Source: DATBLY01 sp963705545 | Lineage (GTDB): Bacteria; Actinomycetota; UBA4738; HRBIN12 | Length of the DNA: 64,000 bases | Assembly (NCBI GenBank): GCA_963705545.1 | Contig: CAVPJX010000005.1 | Location: 276,486 to 340,485, forward strand | Direction: 5' to 3' | Shown here: piece after piece, positions 8,383 to 17,890 of the stretch | Position numbering within the stretch: position 1 is the stretch's first letter | Layout of the letters: each line of letters opens with the position of its first letter | Notes under the pieces: generated by a model | What the model saw: only the letters and a program-made list of their open reading frames with translations | Told to the model about the DNA's origin: nothing | The model's database searches: none | Program-made: the position numbers and the translations under genes

Positions 8383-8937
8383 TCCTCCGGGATGTCGATG
8401 TCCGGCGGGACGTCGGCATCCACCGGGACCTCCTCGACCCACTCGGGATGCGAGGCGGCGAGCAGTCGGGCCCCCACATCGCCGTGAAGGTGCCCGGCCT
8501 CGCCGTAGATCTCGCGCGACAGCAGCGACGGCCCCGGACCGTCCCGGTACGCCGCGCGCACGATCTGCATCCGCGTCGCGTGGAACCGATCGACCAACGC
8601 GCGGACGACCTCCGGCGTGACGCCGGGTTGGTCTGCCATCAGCACCACGGCGGCCTCGCTCTCGTCGTCGAGGGCGTGGATCGCGGCCGCGAGCGACGTC
8701 GCCTGGCCGTCGGCGAAGGAGGGGTTGTAGACGATCCGGCCGTCGTCGGGGAGCGTCACCGCCGCCGCGACCTTCACCGCGTCGTGGCCGGTGACCACGA
8801 TCACCTCGTCGACGCCGGCGGCGGTCGAGCGCATCCACCGCGTGCTGGACCAGCGGCTTGCCGCCCAGGAGCGCGAGCTGCTTCGTGCCGCCGAACCGGG
8901 TTCCGGTCCCGGCCGCCAGCACGATCCCGGAGATCAC
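8376..8937 (-). CDS. mocA: Molybdenum cofactor cytidylyltransferase-like protein (MocA/CoxMocA), one frameshift
   Basis: This NTP-transferase fold enzyme converts molybdopterin to molybdopterin cytosine dinucleotide, the cofactor form used by CO dehydrogenase. The N-terminus ISGIVLAAGTGTRFGGTKQL carries the LAAG-x-G-x-R-x-G-x-x-K nucleotide-binding motif. After a frameshift near 8828 (an extra C in GACCGCC) the rest continues with VDEVIVVTGHD, the metal-binding ADQPGVTPE and a normal C-terminus. Corrected length is about 186 residues. The GTG start at 8937 comes one base after the coxG stop. It is the last gene of the form I CO dehydrogenase cluster, which supports the cytidylyltransferase role. 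Confidence 0.82.
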
Positions 8938-8938
8938 C

Positions 8939-9559
8939 TCAGGAGGTCGGCGACTTCGGCGTCAGCTTGAACAGCCGGCGGAAGAACCCGGTGACCACGG
9001 CCCAGATCGCCGAGAGCCCCAGCCCGATCCCGCCGACGGGCTTCGCGGCGACGGGCGCGGGAGCCGGCGCGGTTTCCCCGGGCTCACCCGGCGCCGCGGT
9101 CGGAGCCTGCGACGCCTCGATCGACGCCTCCAGGCAGTCCGCGAACTGCTGCGTGAGCTTCTTCGAGATCTCGGGCAGCAGGCCGCGGGAGAGCTGCGCG
9201 GCCGCGCCGGTGAGGGTGATGTCGGCCTGCATCTTCACGGTGGTCTTCCCGTCGACGGGCGGCTCGAGCCAGGAGGTGACCTTCGCGGTCGCGGCGCCCT
9301 TGCCCTTCGACTCCATGCCCTTGGCCGAGAGCGTCACGCGGTGCGCCGCGTCGTCGCGTTCCTCCATCGTCACGGTGCCGGCGAACGAGAGGGAGACCGG
9401 GCCGAACTTCGCGTTGAGCTTGCCCTTCCAGTTCGTGTCGTCGACGACCTCGGTGAGCTCGGCGCCCGGCATGCACGGCGCGATCCGCTCGACGTCCAGC
9501 AGGTACTGCCACAGGAACCCGGGGTCGGCGGCGACGGTGAACTCGTTCTCGATCAGCAT
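8939..9559 (-). CDS. coxG: Carbon monoxide dehydrogenase accessory protein CoxG (SRPBCC fold)
   Basis: This 206-residue CoxG-family protein recruits CO dehydrogenase to the cell membrane. Residues 1 to about 150 form an SRPBCC domain: MLIENEFTVAADPGFLWQYL, then the conserved CMPGAELTEV and KGKLNAKFGPVSLSFAGTV segments. A Pro/Ala-rich linker (about 152-172) leads to a hydrophobic segment, GGIGLGLSAIWAVVTGFF, and a basic tail, which look like a membrane anchor. The ATG at 9559 lies 9 bases after the xdhC/YHS stop. Intact, unlike most of its operon neighbours. Confidence 0.93.
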   Translation of the reverse strand: MLIENEFTVAADPGFLWQYLLDVERIAPCMPGAELTEVVDDTNWKGKLNAKFGPVSLSFAGTVTMEERDDAAHRVTLSAKGMESKGKGAATAKVTSWLEPPVDGKTTVKMQADITLTGAAAQLSRGLLPEISKKLTQQFADCLEASIEASQAPTAAPGEPGETAPAPAPVAAKPVGGIGLGLSAIWAVVTGFFRRLFKLTPKSPTS

Positions 9560-9568
9560 GGCGCGAGC

Positions 9569-10538
9569 TTACCCGCTGACCGCGAGGTACTTCGCCGGAT
9601 CCGCCTCGAACGACTCCAGGCATCCGGCCGAGCAGAAGTAGAACGTCTGGCCCTCGTGCACGGTGCGGTACCGCGCGTCCGCCACGTCGACCGTCATCCC
9701 GCAGACGGGGTCGATCGCCTCGTGGCGCGCGGGCACCTCCGCCGGCGCGGCGACCTCGAGCTTGCCGGCCGCCTTCAGCTGGACGATCTCGGCCAGGACC
9801 GCGACGGCGATCTCGTCGGTCCCGACGTGACCGAGGTCGAGGCCCGCCGGGCCGTGCACCCGGGCGAGCGCGTCGTCCGAGATGCCGCGATCGCGCAGGT
9901 ACCCGAGGACCGAGTCGACGCGCTTGCGCGATGCGACGAGGCCGACGTAGGCCGCGGGCGTCGACAGCGCCCGCTCCAGGGCATCCTCGTCGTAGTGCCC
10001 CTGCGTCGCGACGACGACGAACGACCGCTCGTCGACGTCCGAGAGGTCGAGCGAGGTCAGCACGCGGCCGGCGCCCGGGTGATCCGAGGGGTCGCCGCCG
10101 TCGTCGATCGCGAGGCTCCGCCAGCCCAGGCTCGCGGCGAGGGCGACGAGCGCCTTCGCCGCCGGCGAACGTCCGATCGCGACGAGCTGCGGTTGCGGCA
10201 GGACCGGTTCCACGTAGACCTCCAAGGCTCCTTCGCTCTGGCAGGCGATCGGCACGGTGACGACGCCCGTCGCGCGCGTGGCCCTCCAACTCCTCCGGCG
10301 GGCCGAGGAACAGCAGGGTCGGCTCGCCCCGTTCCAGGGCCTTGACGGCCTCCCGCACCACGGTCGGCTCGGCGCACGCCCCGCCCAGCCACCCGTGGAC
10401 CTTGCGGTCCGGGGTGATCAGGGCGGTCGCGCCCTCCTTGCCGGACGACGGCGCGCGCCGCCACACGACGGTCGCCAGCACGAACGGCTCCCCCCGGGCC
10501 GACAGGTCGGCGGCCAGCCGGAGGACGTCGGGCCTCAC
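9569..10538 (-). CDS. XdhC/CoxI family protein fused to a C-terminal YHS domain, one frameshift
   Basis: The N-terminal XdhC_CoxI part (ATVVWRRAPSSGKEGATALI) and the Rossmann-like XdhC_C part (VAIGRSPAAKALVALAASLGWRS is its start) match accessory factors that insert or sulfurylate the molybdenum cofactor. After residue 270 or so follows a YHS domain, DPVCGMTVDV with a second cysteine pair in YFCSAGCLESF, a metal-binding module often linked to copper or heavy metals. The GTG at 10538 overlaps the coxL stop (GTGA). One extra G near 10265 splits the gene in two frames. CO dehydrogenase form I needs a Mo-Cu site, so a metal-binding fusion is suggestive, though a copper role is inference. Confidence 0.82.
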
Positions 10539-12910
10539 GAGCCGCCCGCACCCCCGGCCTTCGCCGCCTCCATCGCCTCCCACACCTTCGCCGAGGTGAC
10601 CGGCATGTCGATGTTCTTCACACCGGACGGCCACAGCGCGTCGATCACGGCGTTCACGTAGGCGGCGGGGGAGCCGACCGTGGCCGACTCGCCGACGCCC
10701 TTCGCGCCGATCGGGTGGTGCGGCGACGGCGTGACGGTCTCGCCCAGCTCGAACTTCGGCGTCTCCCACGCGGTGGGGATCAGGTAGTCCATGAAGTTCG
10801 TGCCGATCGCGTTGCCGACCTCGTCGAACGTGATCAGCTCCATCGCGGCGATCGCGTAGCCCTCGGTGAGCCCACCCTGGATCTGGCCCTCGACGATCAT
10901 CGGGTTGATCCGCACGCCGCAGTCGTCGACCGCGACCATCCGCCGGACCTTCCACACGCCGGTGTCGGGGTCGACCTCGACCGCGACGACGTAGGTCCCG
11001 AACGGGAACGTCAGGTTCGGCGGGTCGTAGTAGTAGACGCCCTCGAGGCCCGCCTCCATGTCGTCGGGGAAGTTCGTGTACGCGGCGAACGCCACGTCCT
11101 GGATCGTCTTCACCTGGTCGGGCGCGCCCTTCACCGAGAACTTCCCGGCGTCGTACTCGATGTCCTCCTCGGACACCTCGAGGAGGTGCGCGGCGAGCTT
11201 CATCGCCTTCTCGCGGACGCGGCGGGCGACCATCGCGGTGGCCGCCCCGACCGTCGGGGTCGAGCGCGAGGCGTACGTTCCCAGCCCGTACGGCGTGTTG
11301 TCCGTGTCGCCGTGCATCACCTTGATGTCCTCTGGCTGGATCCCGAGCTCGCTCGACACGATCTGGGCGAACGTCGTCTCGTGGCCCTGCCCCTGGGTCT
11401 GCGAGCTGATCTTCAGGATCGCCTTGCCGGTCGGGTGGATCCGGAGCTCGGCGCCGTCGTTCATCTTCACGCCGATGATGTCGTAGTCCTTGGCGGGACC
11501 CGCGCCCGACGACCTCGGTGAACGACGCCATCCCGATCCCGAAGAGCTTGCCCTGCGCGCGCGCTTCGCTCCTGCTCCTTTCGCAGCTCGGCGTAGCCGA
11601 TCATCTCGAGCGCCTTGTCCATGGCGCCTTGGTAGTCGCCGGAGTCGTAGACGAATCCCGTCGAGGACGTGTACGGGAACTGGTCCTTCTCGGATGAAGT
11701 TCTTCTTGCGGAGCTCGACCGGATCCATCCCCAGCTCGTAGGCGGCGTTCTGCACCAGTCGCTCGATCAGGTACGAGGCCTCGGTCACGCGGAACGAGCA
11801 CCGGTAGGCGACGCCGCCGGGCGCCTTGTTCGTGTACGCGCCCTCGGCCGACACGTGGGTCGCCGGCAGGTCGTAGGACCCGCTCACGATGTGGAACAGA
11901 CCCGACCTTGAACTTCGACGGCTGCGCGTCGGCGTAGAACGCGCCCTCGTCGGCCAGGAGCGAGGCCCGCAGGCCGAGCATCGTGCCGTCGTTCTTCAGC
12001 GCCAGCTCTCCGTGCATGTGGTAGTCGCGGGCGAACCCGGTCGAGATCAGGTTCTCGGAGCGGTCCTCGATCCACTTGACCGGATGGCCGAGCAGGAGCG
12101 ATGCGGCCGTCGCCACGACGTAGCCCGGGTACACCGGCACCTTGTTCCCGAACCCGCCGCCGATGTCGGGCGAGATGATCGCGGATCTTCTCCTCGGGGA
12201 GGCCGGCGACCAGCGCGAAGACCGTGCGGATCGCGTGCGGGCGCCTGCGACGTCATGTAGATCGTCGCCTGTCCCGTCGCCGGGTCGATGTCGGCGATGC
12301 AGCCGCACGTCTCGAGCGGCGCCGGGTGGCAGCGCGGGTAGAACGTGTCGAGCGAGACGACCTTGTCGGCCTGCGGCGAACGCCGCGTCGGTCGCCTCCT
12401 TGTCGCCCGTCTCCCAGTGGTAGATGTGGTTGTCGTTCTGGCCTTCCTTGTCGGTCCGGATCACCGGGGCGCTCGGCCTCGAGCGCCTGCTGCGGCGTGG
12501 TGACCGGGTCGAGCGGCTCGTAGTCGACGTCGATCAGCTCGAGCGCGTCCTTGGCGATGTACGGGTCGGTCGCGATCACCGCCGCGACCTCCTGGCCCTG
12601 GAAGCGCACCTTGTCGGTCGCCAGGACGGCCTGCGTGTCGCCGGAGAGCGTCGGCATCCAGGCGAGGTTGTGCTGGGCCATCAGCTCGCCGGTGACGACC
12701 GCGATCACGCCGTCCAGCGCCTGCGGCCTTCGAGCCGTCGACGCTCGTTCAGGTTCGCGTGGGCGTACGGGCTGCGCAGGATCGCCATGTGGAGCATGCC
12801 CGGGCAGGTGGATGTCGTCGATGTAGTTGCCGGCGCCGCGGATGAATCGGTCGTCCTCGATGCGGCGGACGCTGTGTCCGAGTACCGCGGATCTCTTCGG
12901 TGTCTGCCAT
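10535..12910 (-). CDS. coxL: Form I aerobic CO dehydrogenase large subunit, multiple frameshifts
   Basis: This is the molybdopterin-binding catalytic subunit that oxidises CO with water to CO2. Corrected length is about 790 residues, normal for CoxL. The active-site loop AYRCSFR (bases 11789-11809, about residue 368) is the form I signature; its cysteine holds the copper of the Mo-Cu site. Other landmarks are RFIRGAGNYIDDIHLPG near the start, SPDIGGGFGNKVPVYPGY, QTQGQGHETTFAQI and GAKGVGESATVGSP near the end. I see about ten frameshifts. Those I could resolve are one-base additions in G runs, for example at the start, near 12800 and near 11905. Between them the protein is continuous and conserved in character, so sequencing error is likely. 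Confidence 0.87.
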
Positions 12911-12943
12911 CTTGGTCGGGCTCCTTCCGCTCGGCGTTGGCCG

Positions 12944-13430
12944 TCAGGCGCGGACCGGCGGTCTGCGGCCTTCGCCTTGCGCCGCGGCCTGGATCGCCTT
13001 CACGATGTTCATGTAGCCGGTGCAGCGGCAGATGTGACCCGAGATCGCCCAGCGGACGTCGTCGTCGGTGGGCGTCGGGGTTCTTCTCGATCAGCGCGGA
13101 GCCGACGAGCATCATGCCCGGCGTGCAGAAGCCGCACTGGAGACCGTGCTCTTCCTTGAACGCGGCCTGGATCGGGTCGAGCCCGGCCGCGGTCCGGCCA
13201 GGCCCTCGACCGTCGTGATCGAGCGGCCGTCGGCCTGGACGCCGAACATCGTGCACGACTTCACCGGGGTGCCGTCCAGCAGCACGGTGCACGCGCCGCA
13301 GCTCGTCGTGTCGCACCCGATGTGCGTGCCCGTGAGGCCGAGGTCCTCGCGGATCACGTGCACCAGCAGCCGGCGCGGCTCGACGTCGACCGTGTGGCTC
13401 GGCGCCGTTGACGGTGATCGTGACTTCCAT
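12944..13430 (-). CDS. coxS: Form I CO dehydrogenase small iron-sulfur subunit, frameshifted
   Basis: CoxS carries two [2Fe-2S] clusters that pass electrons from the Mo site to FAD in CoxM. The plant-type ferredoxin cluster is in IGCDTTSCGACTVLLDG with VKSC, and the second cluster includes CGFCTPGMM and, after a further frameshift, a CRCTGY-type end readable near 13020. Corrected length is about 161 residues, normal for the family. At least three frameshifts occur; the first is an extra C in GAGCCACACGG near 13395. The ATG at 13430 is 30 bases from the coxM stop, and coxL starts 33 bases downstream, giving the classic coxM-coxS-coxL order. Confidence 0.85.
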
Positions 13431-13460
13431 CGCGTCGTTCTCCTCTCGGGGTGCCGCGGC

Positions 13461-14338
<878 letters not shown>

Positions 14339-14476
14339 CGCGAACGCTCCCTTCTGGGCAGACGGCTGTGCGGAACGAGGCCGAACGATGCGTTTATCGC
14401 ACGGGCGGCGAGAACGGGCAACCCACGGTGCGCGGCGCGGTTGCGGGGGAGTCATCCTCGGGGAAGGATGAGGATC

Positions 14477-15826
14477 ATGGATCGCCCCGAGACGCGGTTC
14501 GCCTGGAACGGCGAGGCGGCCCTCGCCTACCAGGTGATCGGCGATGGCACGCCGGATCTCCTGTACCTCCAGGGGTGGGTGTCCAACGTCGAGCTCAACT
14601 GGGACCAGCCCGCGATGGCGCGTTTCCTGCGCGGCCTCGCGCGCGGGAGGCGGCTGATCGTGACCGACGCGAGAGGGAACGGGTGCTCGGAACGTGCCTC
14701 CCCCCACGACGTCTGGCCACTGGAGACGATCATGGAGGATGTCGCGGTGGTGTTGGATACGGTCGGCTCTCGCAAGGCAACGATCCTCGCGACCGATCAG
14801 CTCGGGTTCGTGGCCTGCATGTTCGCGGCGACCTACCCGGATCGCACAGCGGCCCTGGTGCTGTACCAGGCCGCAGCGAACTACCTCTGGTCAGAGGAAA
14901 CGCCTTGGGAATGGACCGAGGATCGATTCGATGAGCAGGAGGATGCTCTGAGGGGTTGGGGAACCAGCGTCACCGCCGTCGAAGATCTCCAGGATCGCGA
15001 TCCGTCCGTGGTCGGGGATCCGGCGTACGTCACCTGGTGGAATCGCTACGGGCTCCTTTCGGAGGCGCCGGGCTCGTCCGTCGCCACCGCCAGGAAATAC
15101 ATGCGGACCGATGTTCGCCCCATCCTGTCTTCGATCCACGTTCCGGTACTCGTGCTCGCGAGGCCGGACGCCCCGGACGAGTCTTGGACCCAATCGGCTC
15201 GCTTCCTAGCCGACCGGATCCCCGGGGCGAAGTTGGTCGAGCTCCCGGGCGTCGACACCTCCCTCTGGGTCGGTGACCAGGCGCCGGTCATCCGGGCGAT
15301 CGAGGGGTTCCTGGGAGACGTCCGGCGCGAGGGCTCGGAGTTGGAGCGCGTGCTCGCCACGGTGCTCTTCACCGACATCGTCGGATCGACCGAGCGCTCG
15401 GCGGCGCTCGGCGATGAGGCTTGGCGCGAGCTGATCGAGCGGCATCACGCGGGTGTGCGAGCGCTCCTGGTTCGATTCCGCGGGCTGGAGGTCGACACGG
15501 CCGGGGACGGTTTCTACGCGACCTTCGATGGGCCGGCGCGGGCCATCCGGTGCGCACGAGCCATCGTCGACGAGGTGCGATCGCTGGGGATCGAGGTCAG
15601 GGCGGGCGTGCACACAGGTGAGTGCGAGACGATCGACGGCAAGGTGGGCGGACTCGCGGTTGCCATCGGCGCACGGGTCGGGGCAGCAGCCGGCCCATCG
15701 GAGGTGCTCGTCTCGGGGACCGTCCGGGATCTCGTGGTGGGCTCGGGGATCACGTTCGAGGAACGAGGGGAAGTCGAGCTCAAGGGGGTCCCCGGAACCT
15801 GGCGCCTCTTCGCTGTTGCGGGATAG
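14477..15826 (+). CDS. Alpha/beta hydrolase fold fused to class III adenylate/guanylate cyclase
   Basis: Residues 1 to about 285 have an alpha/beta hydrolase fold (AYQVIGDGTPDLLYLQGWVSN is the first strand and oxyanion region). Residues 290-449 form a class III nucleotide cyclase. The cyclase metal aspartates are present in TVLFTDIVGSTER (about residue 299) and EVDTAGDGFYATF (about 338), so it should make cAMP or cGMP. The hydrolase nucleophile elbow is unusual: where relatives have G-x-S-E-G-G this one has LATDQLG, so the serine seems replaced by aspartate. The ATG at 14477 follows GGGAAGG by 9 bases; an ATG at 14468 is also possible. It may sense a ligand through the hydrolase domain, which is inference. 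Confidence 0.88.
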   Translation: MDRPETRFAWNGEAALAYQVIGDGTPDLLYLQGWVSNVELNWDQPAMARFLRGLARGRRLIVTDARGNGCSERASPHDVWPLETIMEDVAVVLDTVGSRKATILATDQLGFVACMFAATYPDRTAALVLYQAAANYLWSEETPWEWTEDRFDEQEDALRGWGTSVTAVEDLQDRDPSVVGDPAYVTWWNRYGLLSEAPGSSVATARKYMRTDVRPILSSIHVPVLVLARPDAPDESWTQSARFLADRIPGAKLVELPGVDTSLWVGDQAPVIRAIEGFLGDVRREGSELERVLATVLFTDIVGSTERSAALGDEAWRELIERHHAGVRALLVRFRGLEVDTAGDGFYATFDGPARAIRCARAIVDEVRSLGIEVRAGVHTGECETIDGKVGGLAVAIGARVGAAAGPSEVLVSGTVRDLVVGSGITFEERGEVELKGVPGTWRLFAVAG

Positions 15827-15887
15827 GCGATTCAGCGGGCCTCGGCGCCCGGTCGCGGGCGGTCGTGGATGGGCCCCGGGCGCTCCT

Positions 15888-16966
15888 TCAGGAAGCCACC
15901 GAGCGGCCGCGCCGGAACGCGACGATCTCGGCGACGATCGACCCGGCGATCTCCTCCGGTCCTTCGCTGCCGAGGTCGAGGCCGGCCGGGCCGTGGATCC
16001 GGATCCGGTCCTCGTCCGTGACGTCGACGCCCTCCTCCGCGAGCTCTATCAGCAGGCGCTGGCTCCGCGCGGCGGGCCCGAGCATGCCCGAGGTACGCGA
16101 CGGGGGAGGTAAGGAAGGAGCGCACGTACTCCTTGTCCCGCAGGAAGTTGTGCGTCATCACCACGACGAACGTCCGCTCGTCGACCGGGGCGATCTTCGC
16201 GGCGTCCTCGGGCCGCTCGACGTTGACGAACCCGGCCGCGCCAGGGAACCGCTCTTCGTTCAGGAACCCGGGGCGGTCGTCGACCACCACCGCGTTCCAG
16301 CCCAGGACCGAGGCGGCCTTCACCAGGGGGATCGCGTCGTGGCCGGCGCCGCAGATCAGCAGCCGGAGCGGCGGCTCGAGCACCTCGACGAACGCGCGGA
16401 CGTCTCCCGGGAGCGTCCGGATCTCGGACGCGCGCTTCGCGAGCAGCTCCTGCGCCGCTTCGACCGCCGCGTCGTCGATCAGCGGCTCGCCGAGCGTCCC
16501 CTCGGCTCGTGCCGTCGGGCCTCACCACGAGCCGCGCGCCCGACGTCACACCGGCGCTCCCCGACTCGAGGACCGTGACGACGCAGATCGGGCGTTCTTC
16601 GTCGAGGGCCATGCGCAGCGCGCCGGTCACCTCGGCGGCCCGATCGGCCGGTTCGATGAACACCTCGATCGCGCCGTTGCAGCCGAGCCCGAGGCCCCAG
16701 ACCTCGTCGTCGTCGGCGGTGAGGTCCCAGCCGGCGAGACGGGCGCGGCCCTCCTCCATCACGATCCGCGCCATGTCGGCGACGTCGGACTCGAGGCAGC
16801 CGCCGGAGAGGTTGCCGATCGGCGCTCCTTCCTCGGGGACGAGCAGGCGCGCGCCGGGTCGCCGGTAGGTGGAGCCGCGGACGGCGACGATCGTGGCGAG
16901 GGCCATCTTCTCGCCCTTCGCCGAGAGGGACTCGATCGCCTCGAGGACGTCGGAGAGCTCGCTCAC
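15888..16966 (-). CDS. XdhC/CoxF-like molybdoenzyme maturation protein, frameshifted
   Basis: A full-length XdhC family protein of about 360 residues once two frameshifts (near 16510 and 16085) are corrected. The N-terminal domain shows MALATIVAVRGSTYRRPGARLL and IGNLSGGCLESDVA, the Rossmann domain shows LLICGAGHDAIPLVKAASVLGW, and the end reads RIRIHGPAGLDLGSEGPEEIAGSIVAEI, the usual XdhC C-terminus. Such proteins help mature the molybdenum cofactor of xanthine/CO dehydrogenase family enzymes. The GTG at 16966 was chosen because it begins the conserved helix. It is divergent from the form II CO dehydrogenase genes and lacks the YHS domain of the other XdhC-like gene, so the two may serve different enzymes. 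Confidence 0.85.
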
Positions 16967-17031
16967 GTCTCCGATGGTACGGCGGGGGACGACCGGGTAG
17001 CCTTCGGCCGACACCGGCAAGGAGGGGATCG

Positions 17032-17289
17032 ATGTCCACCCCGGACGACGGGCGAGCACGCGGAGTGAAGGGCGGGGTCGCCCGCAGGTCGGTGGGCGGC
17101 GCGATCGCCGGCGGCGCGATCGGCGCCCTGGTGGGCGGGATCCTCGGCGGCGTGATCTTCGGCTGGACCAGCGGGTGGGAGCTCGTGTTCCTGTTCAGCG
17201 GGCTCGTCTTCGGGGTCCTCGTCGGCGCGTTCGTCGCGGGGATGTCGGGACTCGGGAACCCCGCGCCGGGGGACGAGCCCCGCAGCTGA
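17032..17289 (+). CDS. Small glycine-rich membrane protein
   Basis: This 85-residue protein has a charged N-terminal stretch, then two hydrophobic helices (about 21-45 and 49-72) separated by WTSGWE. The first helix is a run of GG and GA pairs, as in glycine-zipper proteins. No family was recognised. It lies between the divergent xdhC gene and coxS of form II, 113 bases before the latter. A possible -10 element, TAGCCT, lies about 30 bases upstream. A link to CO oxidation is not supported by anything except position. Confidence 0.65.
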   Translation: MSTPDDGRARGVKGGVARRSVGGAIAGGAIGALVGGILGGVIFGWTSGWELVFLFSGLVFGVLVGAFVAGMSGLGNPAPGDEPRS

Positions 17290-17402
17290 GCACCGCCCCT
17301 CAGCCGCGTCGGTTCCGGTTCGCGCGTTCGGGGGGCGAGGACTACACTGCCGAGCCCTACCGATCCGCCAGGCACCTGGTACGGAAAAGGAGGGCCCCTG
17401 CC

Positions 17403-17879
17403 GTGACGCACGTCTCGGTCACCGTCAACGGGGAGTCCCGCGAGGCCGACGTCGAGCCCCGCACGCTCCTCGTGTACTTCCTCCGAGAGACCCTCGGGCT
17501 CACCGGCACCAACGTCGGCTGCGACACCTCGACCTGCGGCAGCTGCACCGTGCTGCTGGACGGGGAGTCCGTGAAGTCCTGCACGCTGCTCGCCGCGCAG
17601 GCCGACGGCCGGTCGGTCACCACGATCGAGGCGATGGCCTCGAACGGCGACCTGCATCCCTTGCAGGATGCCTTCCACCGCAACCACGGTCTGCAGTGCG
17701 GCTACTGCACGCCCGGCATGATCATGGCGGCGAAGAGCCTCCTCGACGAGAACCCGAACCCGACCGAGGAGCAGGTGCGCGAGGGCCTCGAGGGCAACCT
17801 CTGCCGCTGCACCGGCTACCAGAACATCGTGAAGTCGATCCTCGACGCCGCCGGTTCGATGAGCGGCGCGGAGGCCTGA
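17403..17879 (+). CDS. coxS: Form II CO dehydrogenase-like small iron-sulfur subunit
   Basis: This 158-residue two-cluster [2Fe-2S] subunit is intact. The N-terminal ferredoxin-type cysteines are 40, 45, 48 and 60; the second cluster uses 98, 101, 133 and 135 (CGYC and CRC). The GTG at 17403 follows GGAGG at suitable distance and opens the normal VTVNGES strand. An upstream TACACT at about 17343 could be a -10 box. The gene is followed after 11 bases by coxL, giving the S-L-M order of form II (BMS-type) clusters. It transfers electrons from the Mo site to the FAD subunit. Confidence 0.94.
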   Translation: MTHVSVTVNGESREADVEPRTLLVYFLRETLGLTGTNVGCDTSTCGSCTVLLDGESVKSCTLLAAQADGRSVTTIEAMASNGDLHPLQDAFHRNHGLQCGYCTPGMIMAAKSLLDENPNPTEEQVREGLEGNLCRCTGYQNIVKSILDAAGSMSGAEA

Positions 17880-17890
17880 GGGGAGGACCG

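Noticed and set aside
14389..14401. TGCG-TTTAT-CGCA inverted repeat in the region upstream of form I coxM
   Set aside because: Half-sites are only 4 bases and no second copy was found; too weak to call an operator.
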